The notes beneath the pieces were generated by a model. The model was not told the DNA's origin. It searched no databases and saw only the letters and a list, made by a program, of their open reading frames with translations. Position numbers and translations under genes: made by a program. Below are positions 25,412 to 33,934 of a stretch of DNA of 64,000 bases, piece after piece. This DNA is from Anaerobacillus alkaliphilus (GTDB taxonomy: Bacteria; Bacillota; Bacilli; Bacillales; Anaerobacillaceae), in the NCBI RefSeq assembly GCF_004116265.1, contig NZ_QOUX01000047.1, forward strand, positions 496,001-560,000, given 5' to 3'. Each line of letters opens with the position of its first letter. Position 1 is the first letter of the stretch.

Positions 25412-25717
25412 ATTCCCTATCCCCTTTTAAACCAAATTAAATTTCCAAATAAAGATCATTTAATTGTTGTCAGAAAAGGGAAACTTACATTTTATCACTT
25501 CTTTCTTAGTAATCTAACATTTAACTGAAATGAGCGTGCCAAAGACAATTACTAATTAACAAAAGGATAGGGTTTTTATGTTTTAAATTAGTTAACTTCA
25601 ATTTTAACACTTTTTTCCTTTTGTTAGAATATTAAATAAAATCTTAATTAAAAAATCCTATCTAAAGCTGAAATTGGATATAGATTTAATAAACAGAGTA
25701 TACCTAGTTTCAGACTG
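25412..25717. other. Non-coding gap
   Basis: About 300 bp, strongly AT-rich, upstream of the MFS gene. It presumably carries its promoter; nothing else was recognised. Confidence 0.45.
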
Positions 25718-25746
25718 TTGGCAAAAATTCGGTATTCATGTATAAT
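25718..25746 (+). promoter_or_regulatory. Promoter of the antitoxin RNA, locus 1
   Basis: TTGGCA (25718-25723), 17-base spacer, TATAAT (25741-25746): close to the SigA consensus. The same arrangement stands at 42885-42913 in the second locus. Confidence 0.85.
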
Positions 25747-25752
25747 CAAGCT

Positions 25753-25888
25753 AACAACTTCCTAGAATAAAAAATGACCGAGTGCTGGACACACCCGGTC
25801 TTTGCAACTACATGCCGCAGAGATAGCGGCCGATCTCAGGGTAGAAATAGCCCCCTTACTTGTCGGGCAGGGTGGCTATTTCTTTTTG
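25753..25888 (+). ncRNA. Antisense RNA antitoxin of type I locus 1
   Basis: Predicted RNA of about 135 nt that starts after the promoter at 25718-25746 and ends at the terminator AGAAATAGCC / GGCTATTTCT (25843-25852 and 25874-25883) followed by T5. It is complementary to the 3' part of the toxin mRNA, including the last codons and the toxin terminator, as in txpA/ratA and bsrG/SR4. The same RNA layout is at 42919-43057, with shared blocks such as TAACTTCCTAGAATAAAAA and ATGCCGCAG. Confidence 0.8.
25769..25800 (-). terminator. Terminator of the toxin mRNA, locus 1
   Basis: On the minus strand GACCGGGTG and CACTCGGTC pair (one G-U) and are followed by ATTTTTTA. Confidence 0.8.
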
Positions 25889-25983
25889 TTTATATAGACG
25901 ACAACAGTAATGATAAGTGTAAAAGCTGCTATTAGTAATAAGCCAAATTGAGCTATCAGACTAAATGCTTCATATGTCGTCAA
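25876..25983 (-). CDS. Type I toxin, TxpA/BsrG (holin-like) family, locus 1
   Basis: A 35-residue hydrophobic peptide: MTTYEAFSLIAQFGLLLIAA, then a second half of the helix ending INKKK. The MTxYEA start, one membrane helix and a lysine tail are the hallmarks of the holin-like type I toxins of Bacillus. The start is TTG 25983, with GGGGGTG 7-8 bases upstream; an in-frame GTG three codons earlier is possible. The ribosome site lies in the 5' hairpin 25993-26008. An antisense RNA overlaps the 3' end. It kills by membrane damage when the antitoxin fails (family knowledge). Confidence 0.85.
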   Translation of the reverse strand: MTTYEAFSLIAQFGLLLIAAFTLIITVVVYINKKK

Positions 25984-25992
25984 AAGCCTCAC

Positions 25993-26008
25993 CCCCTTTC
26001 CTAAGGGG
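25993..26008 (-). promoter_or_regulatory. Hairpin hiding the toxin ribosome site, locus 1
   Basis: On the toxin mRNA CCCCTT pairs with AAGGGG across a 4-base loop, and the 3' arm is part of the Shine-Dalgarno sequence. A matching 5-bp hairpin stands at 43162-43176 in locus 2. Confidence 0.75.
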
Positions 26009-26015
26009 ATCAGCT

Positions 26016-26025
26016 GCCACCCTGC
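26016..26025 (-). promoter_or_regulatory. 5' element that can pair with the toxin 3' UTR, locus 1
   Basis: In the mRNA the 5' UTR contains GCAGGGTGGC, the perfect complement of GCCACCCTGC at 25867-25876, just at and after the stop codon. Such 5'/3' pairing is known to keep hok and AapA mRNAs untranslated. A 9-base version is present in locus 2. Confidence 0.6.
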
Positions 26026-26045
26026 TATATGTAATTGCTTACTAA

Positions 26046-26074
26046 ATTATACCAAACGTACGTTCTTTGGACAA
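26046..26074 (-). promoter_or_regulatory. Promoter of the toxin mRNA, locus 1
   Basis: Minus strand TTGTCC (26074-26069), 17 bases, then TGGTATAAT with -10 at 26051-26046 (extended -10). Transcript start is expected near 26039. Confidence 0.7.
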
Positions 26075-26081
26075 CAAAGAT

Positions 26082-26552
26082 TTAATCTCTTTCTCTCGCT
26101 CTTTGCGTATCTCTAATATTCTTTTGAACTGTGATTGCTGCAAAAAGACTTAGAACAAATGCCATGCCGTAGAAACCTTTTTCACTCAAAATAATACTTC
26201 CTGCGTTATAAAGACCAATGCCCATCAATGAAATAGCGATGACTAAAGCTAACCAACTAATCCCGTAATAAATGTTGGTTACAGGAATACCTTCTTCACG
26301 ATCTCTTACAGCCTTCTGTAAAGAAACTGCCGAATATAATCCAAAAACTAATACAGCAAAATAATACCCTTTTTCATTCAACTCCATTGTTGCATTAAAT
26401 AACCCTATTAGGTATGCTGCAACACCTATTAACAATGCCGCCCAAGTTGCCCCTTTAAAAGCTGCAGTCGGTTCACCTTCTTTTCTTTCTATTTGAACCT
26501 TTGGTTTCTTAGATTTTTCTGTTTCCAATACCACTTCATCATTGTTAGACAT
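26082..26552 (-). CDS. YiaA/YiaB-family membrane protein
   Basis: A 156-residue protein with two copies of the YiaAB two-helix domain: [20 protein letters not shown] ... [11 protein letters not shown] and [20 protein letters not shown] ... [10 protein letters not shown]. Each copy has two membrane helices and a conserved short GxxLYNA/GLFNA loop. A charged N-terminal tail (residues 1-30) lies in the cytoplasm. AAGGAGG precedes the ATG. Function unknown. Confidence 0.88.
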   Translation of the reverse strand: MSNNDEVVLETEKSKKPKVQIERKEGEPTAAFKGATWAALLIGVAAYLIGLFNATMELNEKGYYFAVLVFGLYSAVSLQKAVRDREEGIPVTNIYYGISWLALVIAISLMGIGLYNAGSIILSEKGFYGMAFVLSLFAAITVQKNIRDTQRARERD

Positions 26553-26796
26553 TGGACAACCTCCTTTTTCATCTTTTAAATTGATTTAGATTTTTTGTAT
26601 TTTATTTCCATGTGTAACTTTCTATATTTTACCATGCTTTTATGTATCCTGCTTCTTTAATATTTCAACAAGCTACAGAATGTAATAAATTCATCCTCCT
26701 TATCTGTATTTCATTGGTAAGGTCTTTTTTCAAGTTAATGGGGTTTATAACTTTCCAATTAACCAATCTACTAAATCAGTCTTATAAAACTAGAAT

Positions 26797-26850
26797 AGAG
26801 TACAATCATGAACTAGACTATCTCAGTCATAGGTTCATAAATTGTACTCT
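26797..26850. repeat. Imperfect 17-bp inverted repeat
   Basis: AGAGTACAATCATGAAC (26797-26813) against GTTCATAAATTGTACTCT (26833-26850) with one bulge. It lies 13 bp after the SLH-protease gene. A T-run follows only on the plus strand, so its role as a terminator for the minus-strand gene is doubtful. Confidence 0.5.
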
Positions 26851-26862
26851 TTTCCCTTTTGA

Positions 26863-29109
26863 TTATTGAATATCAAGTCTTGCAACAAATGTTTTTGTAA
26901 GTTTAGAATTCCCTTGGAATCCTTCACCGACTAACACTACTTGCCCTTTGTGATTAAAAATATATCTCCCATCACCAGCAATCTTATAAGTTTCAATTGG
27001 TAAAAAGGTAGAATAACTATAGGCTAGTACGTTTGGCCCGTCAACAACGTAAAATTTAGACAGATCAGAACTAAAGCTAATATCACGGAAATTCGTTTTC
27101 ACACCAATGTCAGTTACAATCCTCATATCTGTCGTGTTTAATCTAGTAGATCTAAACACAGATCCAGCAAAATTAAATATATACAATCCATCAGGAGAGA
27201 TTTTGATATCTGTTGCCATTCGGTAATCACCATGATAAGGTGAGTCCCAACTGTTAGTAATGGCACCATTAGAAATCTGATAAACATTCATATCCCTTGG
27301 GCTTGAGTCAGAGTTAACAGTGTAAATACGATCCCCACTTGGATGTAAAGCTATTCTACTTCTTTGTCTAATTCCTGCTGAAGATACTTCTTCTCCTGTT
27401 TCCTTATGATAACTTTTTATTTGTGTCCATTGATTTGACCCAGAAGATACATAAAAATGATGGTCATCAGCAACAACATCATAAGGTGCAAGATCAATAT
27501 TAAAGTAGTTTTTCATAGTGAAAGTTGGGACGTCAATTATCCCTACTCCACCTGGAACTGCCCTAAAAGAGCTATGAGGACCTTTCACAATCGTAACGAA
27601 AATTTCATCTTTGTGTTGAAAAATTCGTTCAGCTGGAAACGCAAACGAAACTACTTTTCTTTCATTTGTTTCATAGTTGAAAGAGACAACATCTCCCTGA
27701 TCATTAATTCCATAAATAATCGGAGAATTGGGATCATGGATCGCATGAACAAACAAATCATTTACCCATGTTCGTGTATCTTTTACATCTTTTTGTTCTT
27801 CGATTGGTCCGATTGGCCCAACTGGTACATAGTCTTCGTATTCATCTTCAAATTCGTAATCAAACACTGGCATACTAGCAAACGTTTGTACTGGAATATG
27901 TTTATATCTCATTTGACTAAAATCTTTGATTAAACCTCGAATATAATCAGTTGCGATCGCAAAATTTACCGTGTCAAGGCCAAAAGAGTTAACCCCTACC
28001 ACTGCACCTTTCATATTAACTAGTGGACCGCCTGAACTGCCAAACGTAATTGGTGCTGTTGTCTGAATAACTAAAACAGCAGGTCCAAAATCATCCTCGA
28101 ACGAGTGTTTCCCAGAAACGATTCCTGTCGTAACCGTATTCTGTAATCCAAGTGGGCTACCAAAGGCAACAACATTTTCGCCTCTTCTGACATCTGAATA
28201 TTTAACTAACGGTAATGTTGGTAAACCAATTTGCTTTTTAGACTTTAACAGCGCCATATCATAATAATCATCATAGGCAACTACCCCTTCTAGCTCATAA
28301 ACTATACCGTCAGAGGTTATAGCCCTAGCCCTTACTCCACCTGAAATAACATGAAAGTTCGTCGCAATAAGTTGATTAGCTACAACAAATCCGCTCCCTT
28401 GCGAATAGAGTTCCCCGTCTTCATCATAGAGTTCAATCATTACTACACTTTGTTCATGGACTATAATATCTTGTAGTGATTGATCTTTACTTGAGATTGT
28501 TTTAAAGTCATCATTTAGTAAGCGTGACATAAATGCTGCGAAATGAGCTCTAGTAATATGTTGACTAGGTTTAAATGAACCATCAGGAAAGCCTCTTGTA
28601 ATATTATGAGCAGCCAATACTTGAATGTTATCATAAAAAATATGAGATTTACTCACATCGTTAAAGTTCGAGCGATACTCACCTTTTAGCTCAAAGGCAT
28701 TTACTAAAATTTTGGCCATTTGACCTCTTGTCAATAACCCATCTGGATGAAAGCTTCCTTTTCCATCACCAGAGATAATTCCTAACTGTGTTGCCTTAGC
28801 AATAGGTAAATAGCCTCGATGGTTTGTTGGAACATCCTTAAAATTTGGATTAGGAGCACCACTTAACGGAATATCTAATTCCCTCATAATCATCAAGATT
28901 GCATCTACTCTTTTTAAATTTTCATTCGGTCCAAAATTACCATTTGGATAACCACCAATAACCCCTCTTTTGTTAAGAAAGAGGATTTCACTTCGGAACG
29001 AACTCACATCTGGAAATATTGTTGAAGCTTTTGTCTCCATAACAAGCAATGGTTGTACAATAATTATTACCAAGAAAAACATTAATAGATTTTTAAACTT
29101 TCGCTTCAT
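26863..29109 (-). CDS. S-layer-anchored HtrA-like serine protease with C-terminal propeller
   Basis: A 748-residue exported protein. Signal peptide 1-29. Three SLH domains (about 30-78, 86-138, 147-198), which bind the cell wall polymer. A trypsin/HtrA-type protease domain at about 212-400 with H253 (TNFHVIS), D284 (YYDMALL) and S359 (GSSGGPL) in place. Residues 440-748 look like a seven-bladed YVTN/WD-type propeller (RIALHPSGDRIYTVN, KISPDGLYIF, ISFSSDLSKFYVVD). No PDZ domain is visible, unlike standard HtrA. AAGAAGG precedes the ATG. It likely cleaves proteins at the cell surface. Confidence 0.88.
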   Translation of the reverse strand: MKRKFKNLLMFFLVIIIVQPLLVMETKASTIFPDVSSFRSEILFLNKRGVIGGYPNGNFGPNENLKRVDAILMIMRELDIPLSGAPNPNFKDVPTNHRGYLPIAKATQLGIISGDGKGSFHPDGLLTRGQMAKILVNAFELKGEYRSNFNDVSKSHIFYDNIQVLAAHNITRGFPDGSFKPSQHITRAHFAAFMSRLLNDDFKTISSKDQSLQDIIVHEQSVVMIELYDEDGELYSQGSGFVVANQLIATNFHVISGGVRARAITSDGIVYELEGVVAYDDYYDMALLKSKKQIGLPTLPLVKYSDVRRGENVVAFGSPLGLQNTVTTGIVSGKHSFEDDFGPAVLVIQTTAPITFGSSGGPLVNMKGAVVGVNSFGLDTVNFAIATDYIRGLIKDFSQMRYKHIPVQTFASMPVFDYEFEDEYEDYVPVGPIGPIEEQKDVKDTRTWVNDLFVHAIHDPNSPIIYGINDQGDVVSFNYETNERKVVSFAFPAERIFQHKDEIFVTIVKGPHSSFRAVPGGVGIIDVPTFTMKNYFNIDLAPYDVVADDHHFYVSSGSNQWTQIKSYHKETGEEVSSAGIRQRSRIALHPSGDRIYTVNSDSSPRDMNVYQISNGAITNSWDSPYHGDYRMATDIKISPDGLYIFNFAGSVFRSTRLNTTDMRIVTDIGVKTNFRDISFSSDLSKFYVVDGPNVLAYSYSTFLPIETYKIAGDGRYIFNHKGQVVLVGEGFQGNSKLTKTFVARLDIQ

Positions 29110-29253
29110 ATTTAACCTTCTTTCAATTTTCTAAACTAATAGTAATAGATCTCCAGATTAAAATCTGCTTGTAATTAATGGAATTATAAAGAAGGAAAAC
29201 CTTATATTTTAAAAACGAAAAAACCCCCATGATATCATAGAGGCTTGTAAGAT

Positions 29254-29595
29254 CTATTTTGCTTTTTTCACATAAAAACGACCATGTTTCATCGCTAAGC
29301 GAGCGATAGTACCTGCGCCAAACGTATAAAGAGGATATAAGAACACAACCAAAATGACAATTAGAGGTATCTTATCAAAATACGGGATAAACGGCACTGA
29401 ATGGCGTACTGCATCTGCTAACATAGCTAATCCAAGACCGAAAACTAATGTTAAGATAATTAACGGTGTAGAGGCTTTATATTCATAGATATTCTCATGA
29501 CAATTTGGACATGGAAATGAAAACAACTTTTTTGTCTCAATCATATCTTCAATCGTGAAATCTTCCTGGCAATTTGGACAAGGACGATGATCCAT
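29254..29595 (-). CDS. Zinc-ribbon membrane protein (CxxC-x19-CxxC)
   Basis: A 113-residue protein with an N-terminal zinc ribbon, CPNC-19 residues-CPNC (residues 6-32), then two membrane helices (PLIILTLVFGLGLAMLADAV; KIPLIVILVVFLYPLYTFGA). It fits the small Bacillus cxxc_20_cxxc-type family. AAGAAGG precedes the ATG. Function unknown. Confidence 0.7.
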   Translation of the reverse strand: MDHRPCPNCQEDFTIEDMIETKKLFSFPCPNCHENIYEYKASTPLIILTLVFGLGLAMLADAVRHSVPFIPYFDKIPLIVILVVFLYPLYTFGAGTIARLAMKHGRFYVKKAK

Positions 29596-29616
29596 AGTTT
29601 TTCCTTCTTTCTATTA

Positions 29617-29809
29617 GGCTCTTTTCGTAAACATTGTGGCTTTTTTCACCCTAAAATAATGGAAAAATACCCTAGATGAAGATATCACCCAATAAATTAT
29701 GTAAGAAAAGAGCAATACTTACTAACTTAGTTGTGAATTTCTTAGTATTTTGTGTAAAAATCCGGCTTTTGGGATTTTTACGAAAGCAACAAACTTTGCG
29801 AAAACAGCC
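29617..29809. mobile_element. MITE, 193 bp, copy 1 (longer form)
   Basis: Ends are imperfect inverted repeats of about 28 bp: GGCTCTTTTCGTAAACATTG at the left against GGCTGTTTTCGCAAAGTTTG read inward from the right. It is flanked by a perfect 8-bp direct repeat TTCTATTA (29609-29616 and 29810-29817). No open frame inside. The right half also contains a hairpin AAAAATCCGG / GGATTTTT-like. GGCTCTTT ends and 8-bp duplications are features of ISL3-family elements, so an ISL3 transposase is the likely mover. A shorter copy is at 62416-62506. Confidence 0.85.
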
Positions 29810-29885
29810 TTCTATTAAGATAAGAAAACTATAATCGTTTTTTTCGCCCTTTACTACTGGAAATAAGAGTAATATAGTGAGACTA

Positions 29886-31469
29886 CTATCCTCTTAACAA
29901 AAACTCAATTTTAACTCTTTCCTCTTTTAATAACTCATGTCCATGTTCCATTATACATTGACGAATACACTCAATCTGCCCTTTAGTAGGAGACTGAAAT
30001 GTTCTATTGAACGTATCTAACCATTTAGTTAGTTGTAATTTCCCTAACTGGCTGATTGCATTATCTTCCGTATTAACATAAAAGATTATAATGTATGGTA
30101 ACGACTCCCATTTGGGTAGAGAACAAAGTAATACCGCGGCATTATATCTGGTATGGCTATACTTAGCATTTAGATAAGTGGAGAAAACTTCATCCTGTTG
30201 ATAGTGAGTGAACCTAAGAGCCCTAGCAGCCTCCTTAGATACTCCACTGTGCTGATGGTTTAATAAGTTCATAAATTCTTTCTTATGGTTATTCCCATCT
30301 AATAGTAACACTGATCGTATCGCAGCTTTAATTGTGCCTACTTTGTCATCATCTAAAAAAGGCAAGATTAAAGGGATATGATCTTTATTTCCAACTTCAC
30401 CCAAACCTAATAAAGCACCTTTTCTATTTACATTTGAACCATCAGTAATTACTTTTTCGTAATATGAGGAAAAATTCGATACATTTAGTTTCTTTAATAA
30501 ATGTCTTGCAATAGACCTAATTGAACCACTCTTATCTAATAAGGCATTTTCTAAAACTGGTAAACTCTTCTCTTGATAAAAAAGATAATACTTTTCCAAA
30601 ACATCTAATCTTATTTTTGGAAATGTATCGTGCGCTAACAACGGGTATAATTCATCAAACTCTTCCATCTTTATGTCATTAAGTATTTCCCGAAATAAGA
30701 TAAGTCTTGAATGTGGTTCTTTTTCTTTTTTAAAATAACTTAGAAGAGAATTTTTATCAAACATCTTGGAAGAAATCATTATTCTGTAACAGAAAAATCT
30801 TACGTGACTAGATATAGATTGTGAACCTTGGTCGAGGAAGGGAATAGCTTCTTTTTGTGATAACAACTCGATTATTTTTTCAACGATTTCACTATGATCA
30901 GCTCTCTTCGATTTTTCCAACTTAAAGACAATCGGTAAATTTTGAACAATAGCATAAGCATTCTTTATGGTAAGGCTCTGTTCAACATGTAGTTTTGCTG
31001 TACTTCCAACTTCTTGGACCCAGTCATTACACCTTAGTAGAAAAAATGAAATTTCGCGCCCAGTTTCAAAGGATCCTAGTGTTTGTAATGCTTTTTCTCG
31101 ATAAAATCCGTTTGGATGAAGTGTACATAATCCTAATATGGATACCTTAGCCTCAACAGACATATTGGCCAAAAGTAAGTTACTTGGACACGCATTTTTC
31201 CAGTCATAGTGCCAGTCGATAGAGGTCCTTTCACGAAAAATTGCATCTAACTTGACCATTTCACTGTTTGTTAATTTCGCAACGCAGTTATGGAGTACTT
31301 CAGCAATTCTAGCTTTTTCACCGTTCGACTTTGTTAATAGGAAAGTGAACGCTTCCGGTAAACTCGTCCAATCAAAGTCTTTCTCGATTGCACAAAGTAC
31401 GTCATCTTTATATTCCTTTGAGTAACCATCTCCAGGTAAGATTTCTTTCTTTAAATAGCCCCAGTTCAT
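29886..31469 (-). CDS. HEAT-repeat protein
   Basis: A 527-residue protein built of helical repeats, clearest in the second half: KIRLDVLEKYYLFYQEKSLP, SIRSIARHLLKKLN, RKGALLGLGEVGNKDHIPLI, GTIKAAIRSVLLLDG, SKEAARALRFTH. This is a HEAT/PBS-lyase-like solenoid used for protein binding. No signal peptide or catalytic motif. AGAGAGG precedes the ATG. Role unknown. Confidence 0.75.
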   Translation of the reverse strand: MNWGYLKKEILPGDGYSKEYKDDVLCAIEKDFDWTSLPEAFTFLLTKSNGEKARIAEVLHNCVAKLTNSEMVKLDAIFRERTSIDWHYDWKNACPSNLLLANMSVEAKVSILGLCTLHPNGFYREKALQTLGSFETGREISFFLLRCNDWVQEVGSTAKLHVEQSLTIKNAYAIVQNLPIVFKLEKSKRADHSEIVEKIIELLSQKEAIPFLDQGSQSISSHVRFFCYRIMISSKMFDKNSLLSYFKKEKEPHSRLILFREILNDIKMEEFDELYPLLAHDTFPKIRLDVLEKYYLFYQEKSLPVLENALLDKSGSIRSIARHLLKKLNVSNFSSYYEKVITDGSNVNRKGALLGLGEVGNKDHIPLILPFLDDDKVGTIKAAIRSVLLLDGNNHKKEFMNLLNHQHSGVSKEAARALRFTHYQQDEVFSTYLNAKYSHTRYNAAVLLCSLPKWESLPYIIIFYVNTEDNAISQLGKLQLTKWLDTFNRTFQSPTKGQIECIRQCIMEHGHELLKEERVKIEFLLRG

Positions 31470-31616
31470 ATCATCTGTTCCTCTCTGCTCATATTAGAAA
31501 TCATTATAAAGCAATACTAGATTAGGACTCTATACCAATTTATCCCTCTACAAAACAGGTACTTAAGTATAGAACCGAAATTGACCACAATCTGTCTTTT
31601 AGATGAAGTCAAAGTT

Positions 31617-31937
31617 CTACTCATCAGACTTTAAGATTTCTGAACGCAGTTTAAAGAAGATCAAATATCCAATATAAACAAAAACACCTAGAGCGAATAT
31701 AAGCCTAAAACGATAGTTATCAAAAAAGAAGGAACCTATTAAAAAGGTAGTAAGGAGTACTATAAAATTAACAGATACAAATTTCGTATATTTAATTGCC
31801 CTTTTGCTGAATTCAGGTTGTTCTTTATACATCCACCTTTGTCCATATAACATACTTTCCTCAGGGTTAAAATACGTCCAGATCAGCACAATATATAAAG
31901 GTATTAAAGTTATAAATAAAATAATTATTTCACCCAT
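31617..31937 (-). CDS. Small membrane protein
   Basis: A 106-residue protein with three hydrophobic segments (IIILFITLIPLYIVLIWTYF; FVSVNFIVLLTTFLIGSFFF; LIFALGVFVYIGYLIFF). TTGGAGG precedes the ATG. No family recognised. Confidence 0.65.
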   Translation of the reverse strand: MGEIIILFITLIPLYIVLIWTYFNPEESMLYGQRWMYKEQPEFSKRAIKYTKFVSVNFIVLLTTFLIGSFFFDNYRFRLIFALGVFVYIGYLIFFKLRSEILKSDE

Positions 31938-32028
31938 CTCTGTTCCTCCAACTCAAAAAAACTTTACATTATATACGGCAAACAGCCCAAAAGGTTTCAA
32001 ACCACCTATTTAAACGGTTGTATATAAC

Positions 32029-32052
32029 AAAAGAGTTGCTATAGTAGCAACT
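32029..32052 (-). terminator. Intrinsic terminator
   Basis: GAGTTGCT and AGCAACTC (32033-32052) form a perfect stem; on the minus strand CTTTTGTT follows. It ends the gene at 32057. Confidence 0.7.
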
Positions 32053-32056
32053 CCTC

Positions 32057-32260
32057 TTAAAGTTTACCTTCTCCAGGTTTTTTGACAAATTTCTTGTAAA
32101 GAAGCAGAGTTCCCCACCCTCCGACTAATGCAATTGGTACAACTAACATACGAGACGGGCTGTCAGCTTGGAGCCAACCAATATTCATCATTGGCCCTAT
32201 GTAAAGTAGGAAGAATAATAGTAAAAACCCTGATACAACTCGAATTAAAAACTCCTTCAT
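32057..32260 (-). CDS. Small membrane protein
   Basis: A 67-residue protein with two hydrophobic segments (VVSGFLLLFFLLYIGPMMNI; MLVVPIALVGGWGTLLLY) and a basic C-terminus. AGAGGG precedes the ATG and a terminator follows at once. Unknown function. Confidence 0.65.
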   Translation of the reverse strand: MKEFLIRVVSGFLLLFFLLYIGPMMNIGWLQADSPSRMLVVPIALVGGWGTLLLYKKFVKKPGEGKL

Positions 32261-32322
32261 GTAAACCCTCTTTTCTATATACTCATCTAACTATTATAGT
32301 AAAGATGCTATGAACAAGTAAA

Positions 32323-32344
32323 GGCGACTCATTTCTGAATCGCC
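32323..32344 (-). terminator. Intrinsic terminator
   Basis: GGCGACTCA and TGAATCGCC pair (one mismatch) around four bases, then TTTACTTG on the minus strand. It follows the gene at 32353. Confidence 0.7.
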
Positions 32345-32352
32345 CAAGGAAT

Positions 32353-32538
32353 TTACGTTTTCGATTTATAAAGGATCAAGCCGTTTGCTACAATACCAAT
32401 TAACCCTGTTATCGCAAAAATGTATGCCACAAATAATGGCGTAGAAGCTAAGGCTTCTGTTAGTATTCTAAACAGTCCAAAGAAAAAAATAACGAAATGG
32501 AATAGAAGCATCATGATTGTTCGAAAGTTATTTCCCAT
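32353..32538 (-). CDS. Small membrane protein
   Basis: A 61-residue protein from ATG 32538 (TGGGGG upstream, better than 32556). Two membrane segments (MMLLFHFVIFFFGLFRIL; FVAYIFAITGLIGIVANGLI). Unknown function; terminator directly downstream. Confidence 0.6.
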   Translation of the reverse strand: MGNNFRTIMMLLFHFVIFFFGLFRILTEALASTPLFVAYIFAITGLIGIVANGLILYKSKT

Positions 32539-32599
32539 TTTATCCCCCAATATCAATCTAGTAAAAAGTATATATTATTAACGTGGGCCGATACTATTC

Positions 32600-33592
32600 T
32601 TAACTAATAGTAAATCCTATTTTCCCCAACTGAGTCGCCGTTTCCATACGATGGAACGCTTGAGAGAATTGATCTAATGTATACATGGAGTCAATCACCG
32701 GCTTAATGTTATGTGTTTCAATAAACTTGATCATCTCTTTGTATTCTTCTGCACTTCCCATTGTTGATCCAAGCAAATTAAACTGTCCATAGAAGAATTG
32801 ACGAAGGTTTAGTTGCATTACATCCCCGGCAGACGCACCAAAAGTTACAATAGTCCCTCCAGTTCGCAGCTGATCGAGAGACTTGTTGAACGTTGCTGCA
32901 CCAACACATTCTATCACGAGATCCATCTTTTCACCGCAAAGTGCCTGATTCCAATCTTCGTTACTGTCAATAGCCTTGTCAGCACCTAATTCAAGAGCTT
33001 TTGCACATTTGTCTTGAGACCTAGAAGTTACAATTACGGTTGCCCCGACTGCTTTGGCAAATTGTAGTAAAAACGTCGCAACACCACTGCCAATTCCCGG
33101 TATAAGAACCTTCATATTAGGTTGGATACGCCCCCTCGTAAACAATACACGATAAGCAGTAAGAGCTGCAAGTGACAATACACCCGCTTCCTCCCAGGTT
33201 AAATACTGTGGTTTCTCTATGACATTTTCAGCCGGTATAACTACGTACTCCGCAAATGTCCCATGAAAAGGATGTCCAACAATTTCAAATCCTGGTGGCG
33301 GTGCGTCACTTGTTTCCTTCCATCCAAGACCTGGATTAATCATCACTTCATCCCCGACTTGAACATTTGACACTCCTTCACCTATGGAGTCAATGATTCC
33401 AGCGCCATCTGATCCTATAATTAATGGTGGTTCCGTTGGGGTGTGTCGATTAAGAACAAACAAATCACGGTGATTAAGTCCTGTAGTCTTAAGTTTTATC
33501 CTTACCTCGCCTGCTTTTGGCTGCGGCATTTCCATATCACGATAAGTTAGTCCGTCAAAACCTAATTTGCCTACATGAACAACTGCCTTCAT
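32600..33592 (-). CDS. MDR-family zinc-type alcohol dehydrogenase/quinone oxidoreductase
   Basis: A 330-residue medium-chain dehydrogenase/reductase. GroES-like domain first (TTGLNHRDLFVLNRHTP, GSDGAGIIDSIGEGVSNVQV GDEV), then a Rossmann domain (LIPGIGSGVATFLLQFAKA, VTSRSQDKCAKALELGADKA). The catalytic zinc cysteine of classic ADHs is not evident, so a quinone-oxidoreductase-like NADPH role is likely. It resembles B. subtilis YogA. GGAGTG precedes the ATG. Confidence 0.85.
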   Translation of the reverse strand: MKAVVHVGKLGFDGLTYRDMEMPQPKAGEVRIKLKTTGLNHRDLFVLNRHTPTEPPLIIGSDGAGIIDSIGEGVSNVQVGDEVMINPGLGWKETSDAPPPGFEIVGHPFHGTFAEYVVIPAENVIEKPQYLTWEEAGVLSLAALTAYRVLFTRGRIQPNMKVLIPGIGSGVATFLLQFAKAVGATVIVTSRSQDKCAKALELGADKAIDSNEDWNQALCGEKMDLVIECVGAATFNKSLDQLRTGGTIVTFGASAGDVMQLNLRQFFYGQFNLLGSTMGSAEEYKEMIKFIETHNIKPVIDSMYTLDQFSQAFHRMETATQLGKIGFTIS

Positions 33593-33868
33593 ACTGTATC
33601 ACTCCAAATTCTAAGTAGATTTTCTAGTTCAGAATTTCAATTGTACTAGTTGTACTGCTGATTATATGTCTTTCTAAAAATCATTATCTTCTATATATTC
33701 GCCTTTTTGCTTTTAATTCCCTATTAGAGGGAGGATAAATCTCATAGCGATCATTACTAGTTATTCTCAAGCTCAAGGGTGCTTAAATTGTGGGTTGGTT
33801 GTTTCTTTCTATATTCAGAAAAGCCACAATGTATACGAAAAAAACCTTCTACAAAGAAAAATACTCCC
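33593..33868. other. Non-coding gap
   Basis: About 275 bp between the MDR gene start and the sucrose-operon end; AT-rich, nothing recognised. Confidence 0.4.
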
Positions 33869-33903
33869 CTTTAGGTAGTCGAATTTGTTCTTCCTACCTA
33901 AAA
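33869..33903 (-). terminator. Probable terminator of the sucrose operon
   Basis: CTTTAGGTAG (33869-33878) pairs with CTACCTAAAAG (33894-33904). On the minus strand GGGGAGTATTTTT follows, so the T-run is a few bases away. Confidence 0.5.
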
Positions 33904-33934
33904 GAGAGCATATTAAATTCATTCAAATTTAGGT

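Noticed and set aside
26797-26850. Terminator for the SLH-protease gene
   Set aside because: Position is suitable but no T-run follows on the minus strand, so it is listed only as an inverted repeat.
27457-27933. 158-codon plus-strand frame
   Set aside because: It lies fully antisense inside the SLH-protease propeller, whose domains are clear on the minus strand.
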